Numbered from the stretch's first letter, positions 21,601 through 34,546 are shown. The stretch is DNA of 64,000 bases from Hirudinaria manillensis (GCA_034509925.1 CM067534.1:3638501-3702500), one strand, 5' to 3'. The notes: generated from the letters alone by a model not told the origin. A program made the numbers and translations.

Positions 21601-24600
21601 AGCGTGCAGGGGAATATTACGCTGTGGAAAGGCACGTTGTCCTTGGCCATAAAGTGGTAAAGGTCAACCTAAGAATTAATTAAAATACTTATTTATTTAA
21701 TTAAATAGTATTAATTATTGGAATCACCAACAGCATTGCATCATAAATGTAACGGACAAGAGGTTTTAACGAGTTAATAACTGCTCACGTAAAACAAGGA
21801 ATATTAGAAATTTAAAAATCAGTAGAATTAAATTAAATTAGAAAAAATAAAATCCAACGTGCCTGGCCAGGGTTCAGCCACCACTCCTGCCACCTGTCCG
21901 TGTACTCGGCCGTGATTGATACGTATCCGATCGGCGCGTCGTACCAAACGTAGAAGACCTTGTTCTGGTATCCTTCCAATGGCACCGGCGTGCCCCACTT
22001 GAGGTCCCTGGAGACGCACCTCGGCTTCAGCCCGTCCCTGATCCACGAATTCGTGATCGTCCGGGCGTTTGTCGACCAGGTGCCATCTTTGAAGGCACTT
22101 TCCAGGTGATCCGTCAGCTTCGATTCCAACTGCAAAACAGGGAAAAGCCAAGTTGCAAATCGGTGATAGTCAGTATAATAGTTATGTTAATGTTAATAGC
22201 TATCAATTTATTAATAAAATCCAATAAATAATAAATTTATTTATTTGCTTTGTTAATTAATTAATTAAATATTACCTTGGGAAGGTCAAGGAATAAATGC
22301 TGAGAGCTTTTGACGCATGGTGTGCTTCTGCACTTCTTGCACTGGGGGTCTTTGAGTTCTACGGCATTGATGAGTTTGCCACAACCGTCACACTGATCTC
22401 CCCTGGCATCGGGGCTTGAGCAGTAGGGACATGTTCCTTCCACGAATCTGTCTGCCAGGAATCTATCAATGGAGGTTTTGCAGAATTTAGGATGTGCAAG
22501 CAACATGATGATGATGATGATAAAAATAAATAGCTTTAAAGAAATGCTATTTTTACCTGTCACACTTCTGACATAACAGCTGGTCGACCGAATCTTTAAG
22601 AATGTAACCATTGTTCTGAAGTTTCCAGAATATGTTCTGAGCAATTCTGAAATATAATATAACAATAAAGTTAATAAAATTGTTTTAATGCATTGCTAAT
22701 TAATTATAAATTAATTACCAACATTACCAACAAAATTAAGGCACAAGGATCAAACTTACTCGGTCTGGTGCGAGTTGGTGGTTCTGCCAAACTGGTCAAA
22801 GCTGATGTTGAACCATTTGTAAACGGAGTCGTGCATCTTGTGGTATTTGTCACAAATCTCTCTCGGCGTCAGTCCCTCCTCCATGGCCTTGGTTTCCGTC
22901 GCCGTTCCGTACTCGTCAGTTCCGCAAATGTACAAAACGTTGTGGTCCCTCAGTCTGCAGAACCTGTTAACAAAGTTTGTTTACGTCTGTTAATTATTAC
23001 GCATATTAATTAGCAATGAATATTAAGCAAGAACACCAGTAAGCAATCATGCTATTGCATAAAACACTACTGCTTGTTACAATACATAATAATAGTAGCT
23101 TAATAACCAGCTTGTACTACTGGCAACAAGATATTAAACAATGTCAACGATGGAAACAATGCTGGGAACCTGGCAAAGACGTCCGCACTGAGCACGCATC
23201 CGATGATGTTTCCGAGATGAGGGATGTTGTTTACGTAGGGAAGTGCACTGGTCACGAGAACGTTTCTCTCCTCCTTGTTTGGAAGTCTACAAAGGAAAGC
23301 AATCAATTCAATTGATTCAATCATCAATTGATTTGTCAAAGAGCCTTGTGCATAATTTAAAAATTTCCTTTTGCTTGCTGCAAAAGCATGCTTTGGAAAT
23401 GCAGAATTAAAAACATACAAAAAAAGTTGCATTGTATCATGTAATGACCCAGCCTGTATTGCCAGGGAGCACCTTCGAGTAGGGGTTCCATACGTAAGGC
23501 TATCAATTAATAAGTGCCTTAACATTTCACAAGAACATGTAAGGCACTCAAAGGACAGGCCAAAATGTAAGGCCAAATCTATAAAAGACATGAAGCATCT
23601 TACAAAGGTGCAGTTCTTTCCTTCCTGAGCAGGGAATCATTTTTTCCAGACTTGAAAACTCTCTCTGCGTCGTGACACTCCAAAGTTGGGGTTTTGGGTG
23701 CTGATGAAGTCTGAAAAAGAAATATTTTATCTTCAGCTTCAAGAAAATAGAGGACCGACATTTCCATGACTAATCCTTTGATTACAAACAGCTTTAAGAA
23801 GCACGGCATGCAAGATCATCTTTACGATATCTTGTCATCTAATATTTTATCAATAAATCATAATAATCTCTTATATCATATGAGAAATTGGTTAAGATAT
23901 CTTAAGATAACAACGAAGTGATTTCAAGCAAACATCAAAACATCATAATGTTCTTGTGATTTCAACAAGCAATTAAAAATCAAATTATTCCAAACCTCTT
24001 TCTTTGGAGTCAATGGAACTGGTGCATGATTTTCGTTGCTCATGTTCAACTTGGACAAACTCAAGTGTGGTACTTGGGGTTTGCTTGTTGCTTCCTTCTG
24101 TTAATAAACAATGGTTGAATAAATTACTTAGGCTGTGATTAATTATTTAATCAGTTTAATTTTCAACTTACACAAATTTTGCTCCACGAAAGACCTGGGA
24201 AAACCTCTGCTATGGCCTTTGTAAAGTATTCGTTAGAATAAAAAGCATCAAACCAATTTATGATTTGAGGAAATCCTTTGGCGACCACTTTGAAAAAGAA
24301 ATATATGCTTAGAATCATCGTAAGGAAAATCCTTGCAAAATCCACGTCAATCAAATGCTCACATTTCCGATAGGGAGATTCGGGGAAGAGAAGAGGAAAG
24401 AGAGCAAACCATAAACTCAAAATGCCTGCTGATATCTGAAAACATAAATAAACCGTGCTCGTTTAAAGACATCCATATAACGAATAATAAAAATAATAAT
24501 GTTTTCACCGTTTCTGTGGTGAGGTGATCAACCACTTCTTTTAATACCCTGTTGAGTTCCTTCAACAACTCTTCATTGCATTTCTCTGGAATGCAACCCA

Positions 24601-25325
24601 CCAAAAGAAGCTGTTCCACCAGTGGCTGAAACAGAAGGTTCAATTAGCTTGGATTGGCAATGGGGAAATTCTTTATAATTTAAAGTCATCTTAGAATCCG
24701 GTGACGTTTCACAATTCAAAGAATTATTAGCAATGAAATTTGTTTATATTTACATAATTTACAACAGTTGATTTTGTGTTTTCATATTATAACACATGAT
24801 GCATAATATCATTAATAATGTACATCTCAAACTCTCTCTCTCTTTATACATTTATATATAATAATAATAACTAATAAACTGTATGCTTGTAAAGCATAAA
24901 CAAAAACCTTGGCAAATGTATATTCAAATTCTATTAAGAAATCTTCTTCTGTTTGAGATTTTGCTGGAAATTTCTTGCTCAGAAGAAATCTAGACATAGG
25001 TTTCAAAGTAAAAAAACAATGGTCAAATATTGAAAACATTGAAACAACAATATCAACTGCTACGTACTCGGTTATGGCATTGGTCACAAATATTTGAGAT
25101 CCGTTGCCAATTTCCAGCACTGGAAGGTGATTCGGTATCAAATGGGGGGGAATTTTGTCTGGATTTCAATCAAATGTTTACTGTTGTGTACAGACATTAA
25201 AATCTCTCAACATTGCTCTCACCATTGCTTTCTAAAAAACATATTTCCAGTGGATAGTCACTCAACAAAATCGCGAGATAAACTTTACAGGAATCCAAGT
25301 TCTCTTTATCCAAAAATAATTTCAT
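18698..25325 (-). CDS. MARS1: Methionyl-tRNA synthetase, cytoplasmic
   Basis: This class I synthetase charges tRNA-Met in the cytosol. Twenty-two exons (minus strand, 5' to 3') join in phase: 25158<-25325 region given as 25223-25325, then 25068-25158, 24908-24989, 24509-24625, 24363-24435, 24172-24287, 23996-24097, 23604-23710, 23170-23286, 22760-22963, 22557-22646, 22276-22462, 21863-22129, 21551-21668, 21081-21214, 20903-20982, 20604-20735, 20356-20460, 19781-19970, 19409-19486, 19090-19149, 18698-18853. The product is 902 aa (human 900). The N-terminal GST-like domain covers about residues 1-230. The HIGH-type motif is HLGN (287-290), in [20 protein letters not shown]; the KMSKS-type motif is KFSKS (600-604). 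Paired cysteines in exons 11-12 form the zinc knuckle insert. The last two exons encode a C-terminal WHEP domain with a Lys-rich end, as in animal cytosolic MARS. Intron 13 starts with GC (21861-21862) and is needed to keep frame. Confidence 0.97.
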
Positions 25326-26648
25326 CTTGAAAGTTAACAAATGTGTCTAGCGGTTGTGTACTCTAGCAGCGTGACGCATAGACCAAAACAAGTACAACGT
25401 GGGTTATAGACAAAAGTTTATAATTGCTATTCAATATTTATAAAAATATTATATTTTTAATTGTTATTTTAACGCAAAAAAATCAAAATTAAGATGCCCC
25501 AATATATCGTGACTTATGTTTTGAAATAACAGTTACAATGATGCAATAATTTTTTTCGTGGGTGTAGGTTAAGCGGTGCAAATCCTTGTTTTCGCCAATA
25601 GACACACCCCCCCTTCATACGTTCGGTTTCCAAGAAATCAACGAGTCATAATTTTACGACTACTTTATAATTGTCTAATTTGTCACATAGAGGCACTGAT
25701 ATTATGTGGAATTTTAAATCGAGATTCCAATTCTTCTGCCGAGAAATCAATCATCAAGGAAATAATTTGTTTCTGTGACATTACATGGGGAGAAACATAT
25801 TGAGATATGAACGTAGGAAGAACTTTCCATCTATTCCTGTCAAGTATAACCCTTGAATGAATGAAATTTGTTACAAGCAGAAAAAGATCATCATTAACCC
25901 AATATGTGAATGCCCCCATTACCACCAATTTCAAATATTTGGCTATGCCGTTGATGAGGAAACGCGCATTAGATATTTCATCAGCCGATGAGTCAATTTG
26001 GCGACATCTCGTTTGACGTAATTTTTCGTTTTAGGGCCTTTCATCTTATATCTCATCCTCTCTTCAGTAAAGGTGCAAAATAAAATAAAGAGGCATAAAC
26101 AATCAACGAAACTGCTGGCGGGTGGTCTAGCTTACAATTTTTACTCAATAAGAATTCTTTTCTGACTAAGGCCCATAGTCTTATAAGTTATTAGTAATAA
26201 ATGATTACGATGGCTACAAGCCATAATTTAACAAAAAGCTATCCGAAATAAAAACCAGTTTTATTGAATTTCCACTCCCTGATATTGGTTGTTGTAAGGC
26301 TGTTATCATTCAAATTTTTACTCCCAGATTATTTCCATAAAATGGTCCTTCCCAGTTTAACTTTCGATGATCAATAATTTCACTTATTTTAAATAAATAT
26401 TAAATAATCAAAAATTCAGTAAAGAGAGTTTTCTAATGTATTATTTATATTTGTTGAAAAAGTTACAACCAGTTATTGCTAGTTTACTTTTAGATGCAGT
26501 GGTGCAACCGAAAGCCCAAAGCGATTTGGCTCATGTTTGTGATAAATTTGCAGTGAGTATTATTTAAAATATAAAAAGAGTTCAAACTGTTATTTATAAT
26601 CGTTCCACTTATTTTTTTCTATCGTCAAAATTCGGTTTTCTTCCAAAG
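25326..26648. other. Divergent intergenic region, MARS1 and B3GNTL1
   Basis: This 1.3 kb lies between two divergently transcribed starts and should hold both promoters. Apart from the possible exon at 25683-26030 on the minus strand, I see no gene or RNA in it. Confidence 0.5.
25683..26030 (-). CDS. Possible exon of an unrecognised protein
   Basis: An open frame of about 113 codons ends at a TGA at 25683-25685 and has protein-like composition, for example KLVVMGAFTYWVNDDLFLLV and SAEELESRFKIPHNIS. It has no in-frame ATG before VVM, so it would be a 3'-terminal exon or start at that Met. A second open frame, MKGPKTKNYVKRDVAKLTHR, overlaps its upstream part and also begins with ATG. I do not recognise either. 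In DNA this AT-rich an open frame of this length is expected once or twice by chance in the window, so this is weak. Confidence 0.25.
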   Translation of the reverse strand, partial: NEKLRQTRCRQIDSSADEISNARFLINGIAKYLKLVVMGAFTYWVNDDLFLLVTNFIHSRVILDRNRWKVLPTFISQYVSPHVMSQKQIISLMIDFSAEELESRFKIPHNISASM

Positions 26649-28241
26649 ATGGCAACAGAGGCGTATGAAATTTCTGTAATAGTGCCTTTCTGGAACGCTG
26701 AAAGATGGCTGGACGAATGTCTGAGATCTATATATCTTCAAGATTTTGATGGACGTTTGCAGGTTTTGGATACTTTAGGTATTATTTGAAGCGCCTTTCT
26801 TTTAAAATCAAGCGTGATATTAAAACTGAATGTATCATTATAAACATTACTACCAATTACTAGATTTTGTTATTTGTTTCTCATGTTTTTAGTGGTGCAA
26901 TGAATGCAATTTGATGGTGTTTACCAATTTATGGAGTTGTTATTTATTGGAACCTTGAATGTAATATGTGACACAAATAAGACATAAAACACTTCATTGC
27001 TTCATACACATCAGCAAGATAGGCTGATTGTAAGATAATAAAATACTCTCCTAATCTGATATATTAAACAATATCATTTCAAGGTAAGTCTTTACAATGA
27101 CAGCAGCACTGATGAAAGTGAATCTATTGTCAATAACTGGAAGGACGTTTTGGAGGCAAGAAATATTGATGTCGTATATGCCAGAGGTTTGGTTGATGCA
27201 CAGCCAAAAGGAGCAGGGTTTGCCAAAAATTCAGCAATTTTAAACAGCAGTGGAAGGTAAATAATTAATAAATATTTTGTTGTTGCCAGTAAATATTTTT
27301 AATACTTTTGTCTCAGGTATCTTTGCTTTCTCGACGCAGACGATTGGATGTATCCGAACAGAATAAGAGTGCAGTACGATGCGGCACAGTCGCGTCCCGA
27401 AGCCATCATTGGCTCGAGGTTCATCAGGGATCCTCCCGATTCGACTTTGAGATACACGAAGTGGGCCAACTCGCTGCAGGTGCCCGATCAACTTTATCAT
27501 CAGGCGTTCACTTCCCATGGTCCCACCATTTTGATGCCTACTTGGTTTTTCTCCAGGTTAGTCAAGGACAAAATGTTTTAGAGTTCGTCATTTGCAAATT
27601 TTTTGAAATTTGTTGTTTGGGGTTTTATTAAAACTTAGTATTTTTATAACAATAAAAAAAATGGATATAAACAAATCTGGTCATGAATGAATAACTATTA
27701 TTGCCTTTTCAGAAGCTTGTTTGATAAGATTGGTGGATTCGATGAGAGCGGTAAAGGAACGCCGGAAGATGCAATATTTTTCTACAAGCACTTATCGTCT
27801 GGCGGCTCTCTGTACAGATGTCCCGAGTATCTCTTGTGTTATAGATATCATCTGTCATGCACCACCTTCTCGGTTTCAGAATCGGTCATCTGGAACCTCA
27901 GAGTCGAATTTCTGCAAAGGAAAATAATTAACCAGTGGGAGTCATTCACCATTTGGAATGCCGGAAAACAGGGCAGAAAGTTGTATAGGAGTCTGACGGA
28001 CGACAACAGAAACAAAGTCGTTGCATTCTGTGACGTTGACATAAAGAAAATCGACAAAGGTTTTTACATATATGAAGATGCTGAATGCTGTCTAAAGCCC
28101 AAAGTTCCTATAATACACTTCAAAGATGCAAAACCACCGATCATAGTTTGTGTTAAAATGGATTTAACAGGTGGCGATTTTGAGAAGAATTTGAACTCTC
28201 TCCATCTTAGTGAGGGAACTGATTGGATTCACTTCAATTAA
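26649..28241 (+). CDS. B3GNTL1: B3GNTL1-like family 2 glycosyltransferase
   Basis: The protein is the animal homologue of human B3GNTL1, a GT-A fold family 2 glycosyltransferase named as a putative beta-1,3-N-acetylglucosaminyltransferase; its true substrate is not established. Four exons join in phase: 26649-26762, 27084-27256, 27317-27556 and 27713-28241, giving 351 aa (human 361). The N-terminus [18 protein letters not shown] is the GT2 nucleotide-binding strand. FLDADDW (residues 100-106) carries the metal-binding Dx[14 protein letters not shown] contains the ED of the acceptor site, and the C-terminus matches B3GNTL1 closely ([42 protein letters not shown]). There is no signal peptide or membrane segment. 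A polyadenylation signal lies at 28269-28274. Confidence 0.95.
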
Positions 28242-29490
28242 TATTTTTTATTGCACAGAATATTTTACAATAAATTCAGTTGTTCACCACAAATGTGTCG
28301 TGTTTTTGTGTTCCAGCTAAGACATTTAACATTTTTATGTCCTGGTATCCAGATATTCATTCACTATTTGCATGAGGTTTAAATCTAATTCTAAATTAAC
28401 AATACTTGAAGTATTATGATGGATTCCATGATGGTGTCATGGTGTGACATCTCTCACTTGTGCTGACACAATTCCTATAAAGGGACCGACTTTGTGTCAT
28501 TTAAGGCCATTGACCGTATTTCCGACATTTTGATTTCAAGTGATTTAAGGCAAGGTCATAGGGAATCTATATAATCATATCAATTGAGCAGGTCACGTTC
28601 CAAAAGGGAGACGTTTCAAGGATTCATCTTGCTTCAGTTTTCTCTAGATGTGCATAGAAATTCAACATAAATGCACCGAAGTAGATGCTTGTTGCTTTGT
28701 GGCCTTAATGTATTTAATAGAGATCTGAAAGTTATTTTAATAATTTTTGTGTTAATTTGGACCGTGAATACAAACTCCACATCTGTGAAACAAGTTTTTA
28801 ACTATCAATGTTTGAAGCAGCGCGTGCTGTCTTTCGATTGATAACTTAAACGAAATTTAAAAAATATTTTCTCGGCAGCGATATCTCCGATTCCCTTTTA
28901 ATGCATAACATCTGTTTAACATCGCAACGTCGCCGCCGAGTTTTTAAATTTTGAACATCTTTCACATAATCGTTCTTTTAAAAAGTGAAAATCTCATCTG
29001 AGGATTTTTAAATAGACTCCGGTCGCTAGGTTGTTCACATTTTGTTAACATTCACTTTTCTATTTCTTTGTTGACTGTTTTGTTATGTAATGCTGTCAAG
29101 TTAGCCAGTTTGTGGTGCATGTTAATTTTGATTGGCACATTAATTTCAACTCTTGCTAGTTTTAATAGAAGCGGAAGTAGAATATATTCTACGCCATAGT
29201 TTGGCGGGGGAATACACATTTAAACTTGGGTTAACCGGGGTTAACCCTTGGATTGGAGCCAATAAGGGAAATGTATGCTTATTAAATTTATATAAAAGTC
29301 TGTTCCTTCACCCAGTTACCAGGCTTACAAATTTATTATGGATCTCAGAGTCTCAGAGGAGAATGAGAATCTCCTCCATCTTAGATCCGCTAATAGGGGT
29401 TAATGTGTTATCTGCCCTAATTTTGTAGATTCTCTTATTTCTAATGAATTTTTTTGGGCTGTTCAATTAACATAAAATTTTGTTTCCCTA
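28242..29490. other. Intergenic, no supported gene
   Basis: The stretch contains the B3GNTL1 3' UTR signal and AT-rich sequence. A 91-codon open frame from 29153 lacks an ATG and shows no family signature. An upstream exon of the next gene may be hidden here. Confidence 0.5.
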
Positions 29491-29547
29491 AGCTTTTTGG
29501 AAGAACCCTTTGAGTCTCTAGAATTGCAGAGTTATTCCAATGCTCGG

Positions 29548-30872
29548 ATGAAACGAACAGAACAGGGGTCGGATTCAAAACATAAACTCCTACCTCAAAA
29601 TGAAGTGTACAGTGCTCTAACAAGACATCAGCTTGAGTTAAGTAAGCTTCCTGAAAGACTCAGGTTTTTCAGGCCCATAGAGACGAACATTGTCAGTCAG
29701 TCCCTGCTGAGTGATGTTACCAAGTTGTTTGGAAATCCTGGAGGTTCATTTCAAGGGAAAAAAAGGAAGAAATCATTAGAAATAATAACCGTTGACGGTG
29801 ACTTGGAATTGTCAAATATTTGTGAAGCTCCATCATTACACATAAGTTCGTGTGAGAAGGAATATAACAACAATTGCCATTTGTTTTCTTCGTTCAATAC
29901 TGAAGCGCAGGACAGTAGGATCAACGTAGGCGTTCAAGCTTTTGAGGAAAACGATTTGAGTGCCAGCTCATCAGAAGTTTATCATAGTAATTCTGATCGG
30001 TTTTGTACAAATTGCAACTTATTCGAAAATATCGGTCAGAATAAAGTTCACGTCGGCGATAGCGTGAAGACTTTTGTGAAACCTTTGGATTTGAACAAGT
30101 TTGAAATAATATCGGTCATCAGGGATGAAAGTTGTGGAAACAAGGTCATCGAAGTGAGGACACCGATTTCATTCCATTTGACTTCACAACATTCCAATTG
30201 TTCGTCTCAATTTGGTGACTCGTTTAAAATCGTTTGCGTACCTGGGCAGCCTCAAGCGGTCTGTTCCTCCACTGATTTTGACAACAAAAACAATCACTCG
30301 CACATCATTTTCAAGAATCCAAACGAATTGGCCGAGATTTACGAAAGGATGCCCTACGATATGGTAAGGTATTTAACTGTTATTATAGGTCGGTGTATTA
30401 TGTAAACCAATAATATATCTCTGAATTACAGCATAATCAAAAAGAAATGTGTCTGCCGAAATATTCTGCCATTCCAATCGCTGCAAGTACAGTATCGAGT
30501 TCCTTATCGCCAAACAAATGGGTGCCAAGAGAAGCTCTTAACTTATCCGAATACGAAGCGAGTCTGTTACCCAAGTGGGTGACAGTGAGAGAATCCGTCC
30601 AACCTCCGATAATTATGCAACCCTGCAGAATTTCGACGGTAAACAATTTCTCGTGCCTGCCTCTCAAAGAAGCTCAAGAACCTCCGACAGTTTCCATCAA
30701 TCCGTCTGTGACCTCGACGTGTCAACACTGCTACTCGAATTTCCATCAATGCATTTTACCAGTACCGGGATCGAAGCTAGATTATTACAAAATACCAAAT
30801 TATTGGTACATGACAAAGCCCTATCCTTGTCCTCACATAAATTACGTAGGACGATGTGACCACTGTTTATAA
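29548..30872 (+). CDS. Unrecognised two-exon protein with C-terminal Cys pairs
   Basis: Two exons join in phase 0: an upstream exon ending at 30363 (donor GTAAGG) and 30432-30872 (acceptor TTACAG). From the first ATG at 29548 the product is 418 aa. The frame is open upstream to a possible acceptor CCCTAAG at 29491, so the start may lie in an earlier exon. The first two thirds are hydrophilic and Ser/Asn-rich with a basic GKKRKK stretch, suggesting disorder and a possible nuclear signal. The last 140 residues look folded and carry NKWVPREALNLSEYEASLLP and a Cys/His-rich end with CQHC, CPH and CDHC, which could bind zinc. I see no membrane segment or signal peptide and do not recognise the family. 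A polyadenylation signal lies at 30880-30885. Confidence 0.75.
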
Positions 30873-31310
30873 ATTATTAAATAAATAAACACTATATCGT
30901 CATTTTCTGTTGTTGATCGCTTATCATCTATAACAATAAAACAAGTTCATTTTCAAATAAACAAATATAATGAGGACTGTGGTGTCGCTAACTTATTCTC
31001 GGACCTGTACTTAAAAAAATAACTTTGAATTAACCAAAATCATCGAGTTGGTCAATCTCAAAACGTGATCACAAAGAAATGAAATAACGTATAAAAAACA
31101 AAAAATTAAAAATGATCTTGACATAGCCCAGGCATCTTGCAACTCTCTTCACCTTTCCATCAATCTTTATAATAATATTTTTTTACAATATATTTTATAA
31201 TATTTTTAAAATAATGTTTGTTCCTGCAGCTCGGTCTATAGTTTATAGTTTATAGTTTGCAGACGACTTCGAGAAATGTTGCGAGCGGTTTTTAGGATCT
31301 TTGAAGACGC

Positions 31311-31412
31311 TGTTAGGGGGATCTTATTGTTGTTTTTTCCTTTCGGGTTCTAGAGTGGAGCGAGTAGTGTGAACGAACTTGTTTTATCAATAAACAATAG
31401 ATGTAGGCTGCA
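31311..31412 (+). repeat. Left LTR of the decayed retrotransposon
   Basis: The LTR starts TGTTAGGGGG, contains an AATAAA and ends CA next to the primer-binding site. It is only about 102 bp, short even for this clade. Confidence 0.7.
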
Positions 31413-33052
31413 TTGGTGACCCCGACATGATTTTAGAAACACCCGGATCCATAATGGAAACTTACGCCGGTTAAACGAACCGCATTCACTCCGGAGACAG
31501 CCGCCGCATGGTTCGTCATTTTGGAGGCCAATATATCGGCCAGCTCCACGAGTTTTTACCACGCCTTGGCTGCACTTCCATCTTCAACAGTGCACCATCT
31601 AGAACCGTCGATGATCGCTTCAGCACTACTACCATCTCAAGATGGCGGTCATTCGCCAGCATGAAGGCACCAGGACCGAGATGTTTGAGAAATTCCTCAG
31701 TAAACCCGAAAAACCGAAACCATTTTCATTCCTCCGAGAAATCAGCTTCCGGAAAGTTTGGCATTTGGGAAGATCTGATCAGACATCGCTTTCTGCAAAC
31801 CTTCTCCAATCGACCCCATCGAAGGAATTAGGGAATCTCGCAGACGAATTAATGTTGCTCAAATAGTAAAAACAAGCCGTGACACCTAAGATCCTAAGCC
31901 CATTACGCCATCGGGACTACAGCAGTGATTTAAACCCATTCCGTGCCAATCAAAGACCCAGAGTATGTAGAGCACACATTTTCTACGGGAAAAAACCGAG
32001 ATGCCACTCCTGGTGTCACTGGCCCGACAAGAGCAATCTACACGTCTCACGATAAAGACCGTCCTCATCCACCTCGAGGTCGGAAAGTAGGGGCATGTCA
32101 TAGGGCGACAAGTCATACCCCACCTTTTGCGTCGCCATGGTGATGGGAAACACCAGGGTGGATTTCATAGTGGATATCGGTGCTGCCGTCTCCACAATCC
32201 CACCACCATTTCTCACCATTCATCCTCACACCATCGTCATTGTGTCGTCATAAAAAATATTTAAACGATGATGAGCTAAACCCATCTGTTACACGTGACA
32301 TTTTTGTGAACGGCAGGAACGATTATAATATTATAATGACATCTAATTAAATATTCATAGTAACCAGTATTTCCGGTCATCGTAGCCTGCTGGACTCTCA
32401 GTGTCGTCAGCTGCAAATGGGACCTCATTACCAGCCTATTTGTCTCTACATTGACCGCCTCCAAATCACATATATCGATATTGTTGATCCTCTACCACAT
32501 TCAATGAATTTAGGCACGACATTCACCACAGACACCCGTTATTTTTAGAGATATTTAGACAGAGCAGCCCGTTGGTTTGAGTGTGCGCCAATATCGTCAC
32601 AGCAGAGAGTATGGCAGAGGCTTTCTTGAGCCATTGAATGTGCCGTTTTGGAGTTCCCCTCTTCATCACGACCGACCAGTGACGCCAAATCGAGAGCATT
32701 CTGTTCCAAGCTCTGTCACACACCATAGGATTTCACAGCCTACTGCTTACCATCCGCAACGGAATGGTGGAACGATTCCACCGGTCTTTGACGGCAGCAC
32801 TAATGGCTCGAAACGAAAATTGGTTAATAGCCCTCCCTATGGTCTGCCTGGCTTTAAGAGCAATACCGAATGAAAATGGAATTTCACCCTTCACTGCTGT
32901 TATATTATAATAGAATTCCCGGACTGCTCCTCTCATTGTGTCTCGCAAGCCCGAGTCAAACTGGCCAGCCTGTTGTCTCCCTAGTCCTCTGGAGTCATGG
33001 ATGCAGTCCCACGGCCTCAGGCAAATCAGAGCCCGCCTGCCCTCCCTCAACA

Positions 33053-33137
33053 GTTTTGTTTTTTCCTTTCGGGTTCTAGAGTGAAGTGAGTAGTTGAAAG
33101 AACTTGTTTGATCAATAAACGATAGCTGTAGGCTACA
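33053..33137 (+). repeat. Right LTR piece of the decayed retrotransposon
   Basis: The piece matches the left LTR from its TTTTTTCC tract to its CA end, with several substitutions. The LTR 5' end is missing here. Confidence 0.65.
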
Positions 33138-34546
33138 GAAATCTTCAGGTAAGGCGTATATGACGACACATAGGTTCAAAGCGATAAATATATAATGAGG
33201 AATGCAATGATAATTTTTAAATTAAAGCAAATATAGGGTCCTAATGCATCACGTCTGCTAATCATTCACCACGAAACAAAATATTATTTCAACTAGGTTT
33301 TTTTTTTAACTCCGAATGTAGAATTCATCTAAACGATTTAACGGTTTGAAATTGAATTGATGAATTCTTACGTTTGTTGTATAATAAAGTGAGAAAAAAA
33401 CAAAACAAACCACATCTAGTCATATTCCAAGTGTTAAAATGACATTTCAATGCACGTCTGATGCAGATTTGACATTGCATGCACCCTCCCATGCACCACC
33501 ACAGGTGAAATGTCGATCGCAAATCATCACGTCACGGTAAATACCAGCTTTTTATATAAATATAATTGGAATTCTTAAACTCTGGGTCTTGAATGGCAAA
33601 CAAAGTTTTTCAAAAAGTTTCGGTTTCATGGCCCCGACAATTTATTAAGCCTGACAACCGTGTTCGTGAAGTTTTTATTTAACAAATAAAACAACTTTAA
33701 AAGATTATCTTTTTATAATTGTTTATTGATATTCTGCATTTGATTGTATCTCCACGGCAGTGAAAAATGACAAATTACTTTAATGATCGCGTTTATTCAG
33801 TCTTCTGTATTCTTTGTACACCCTTCAATTCTTTATATTTCCCTTTATCGTCCTAAATTTTATATTTTTAATAATTGGCTCAAGTAATATTTCTCTCATT
33901 AATTATATTTAATTTAAATTCTCCCTCGTCACAAACATTTGGCCGCAAAAGTCCGGTAGCCGAATTTCAGCTAGATTATGAAAACAAATTGGGTGCATCG
34001 TGTCAAAGATACAACGTTGTTGTTCACTAAAAGGCTTTAATTTAACAGTATATGTAGTGTTTATTTTTAAAAAGATGTGGATTTTTAAGATAATTCAACA
34101 TAAGATCGTCCAACTTTGTCAGTTATGCAAGGCTCAGTTTTTTTTTTATCTCTTTTTGAGAGGCTGTCAAACATGACATACATGCAGTAGTACTAGTGGT
34201 GGTGGTAGTAATAGCTGGTTACAGAGAGTTTATTTAAGGTCGCTGTGTGTTGTACGATGTACGAAGTTACGAAAAATTACACTAACTTTGAAATAGCGCA
34301 ACTTCATGGATCTCAGACTATCATTCATGTGAGTCTCTCTGAAAAGGTTTGTTTGAAATGATGGGCCTGAATTTTTTTAAACTCTCGATTATCTTCTCAA
34401 TTATTAATAACGGCTCTGATACTAATTACATTTAACCATCTTAAAGGATATGATTACTTCTAATTTATGTTTAAACCTTATATTGCAGAATTTAACAATT
34501 GTTTTACCATTATTATAAGAAATTATAACAGCAAGTGCCACCGAAC
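33138..34546. other. Intergenic, upstream of the SLC52A gene
   Basis: The region is AT-rich and holds no exon that I can support. A likely 3' splice site (AACAG) lies 16 bases before the SLC52A start codon, so a 5' non-coding exon and promoter probably lie here. Confidence 0.5.

Larger units (their letters stand above)
31311..33137 (+). mobile_element. Decayed Ty3/gypsy LTR retrotransposon, CsRn1-like
   Basis: Two related LTR pieces share TTTTTTCCTTTCGGGTTCTA: the left one at 31311-31412, starting TGTTAGGGGG and ending CA, and a truncated right one at about 33053-33137. Directly after the left LTR is TGGTGACCCCGACATGAT, which matches the 3' end of tRNA-Trp with one change; a tRNA-Trp primer site is typical of the CsRn1 clade. 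Between them, broken in several frames by stops, are pieces resembling gag (about 31440-31880), a Cys/His motif, an aspartic protease with DIGA instead of the usual DTGA (about 32158-32208), and an integrase core end (about 32560-32900). Reverse transcriptase and RNase H are not visible, so an internal deletion is likely. The element is dead. Confidence 0.8.

Noticed and set aside
29153..29428. 91-aa ORF before the unknown gene
   Set aside because: It starts without ATG, contains no recognisable motif and does not splice in phase to the next exon in an obvious way.
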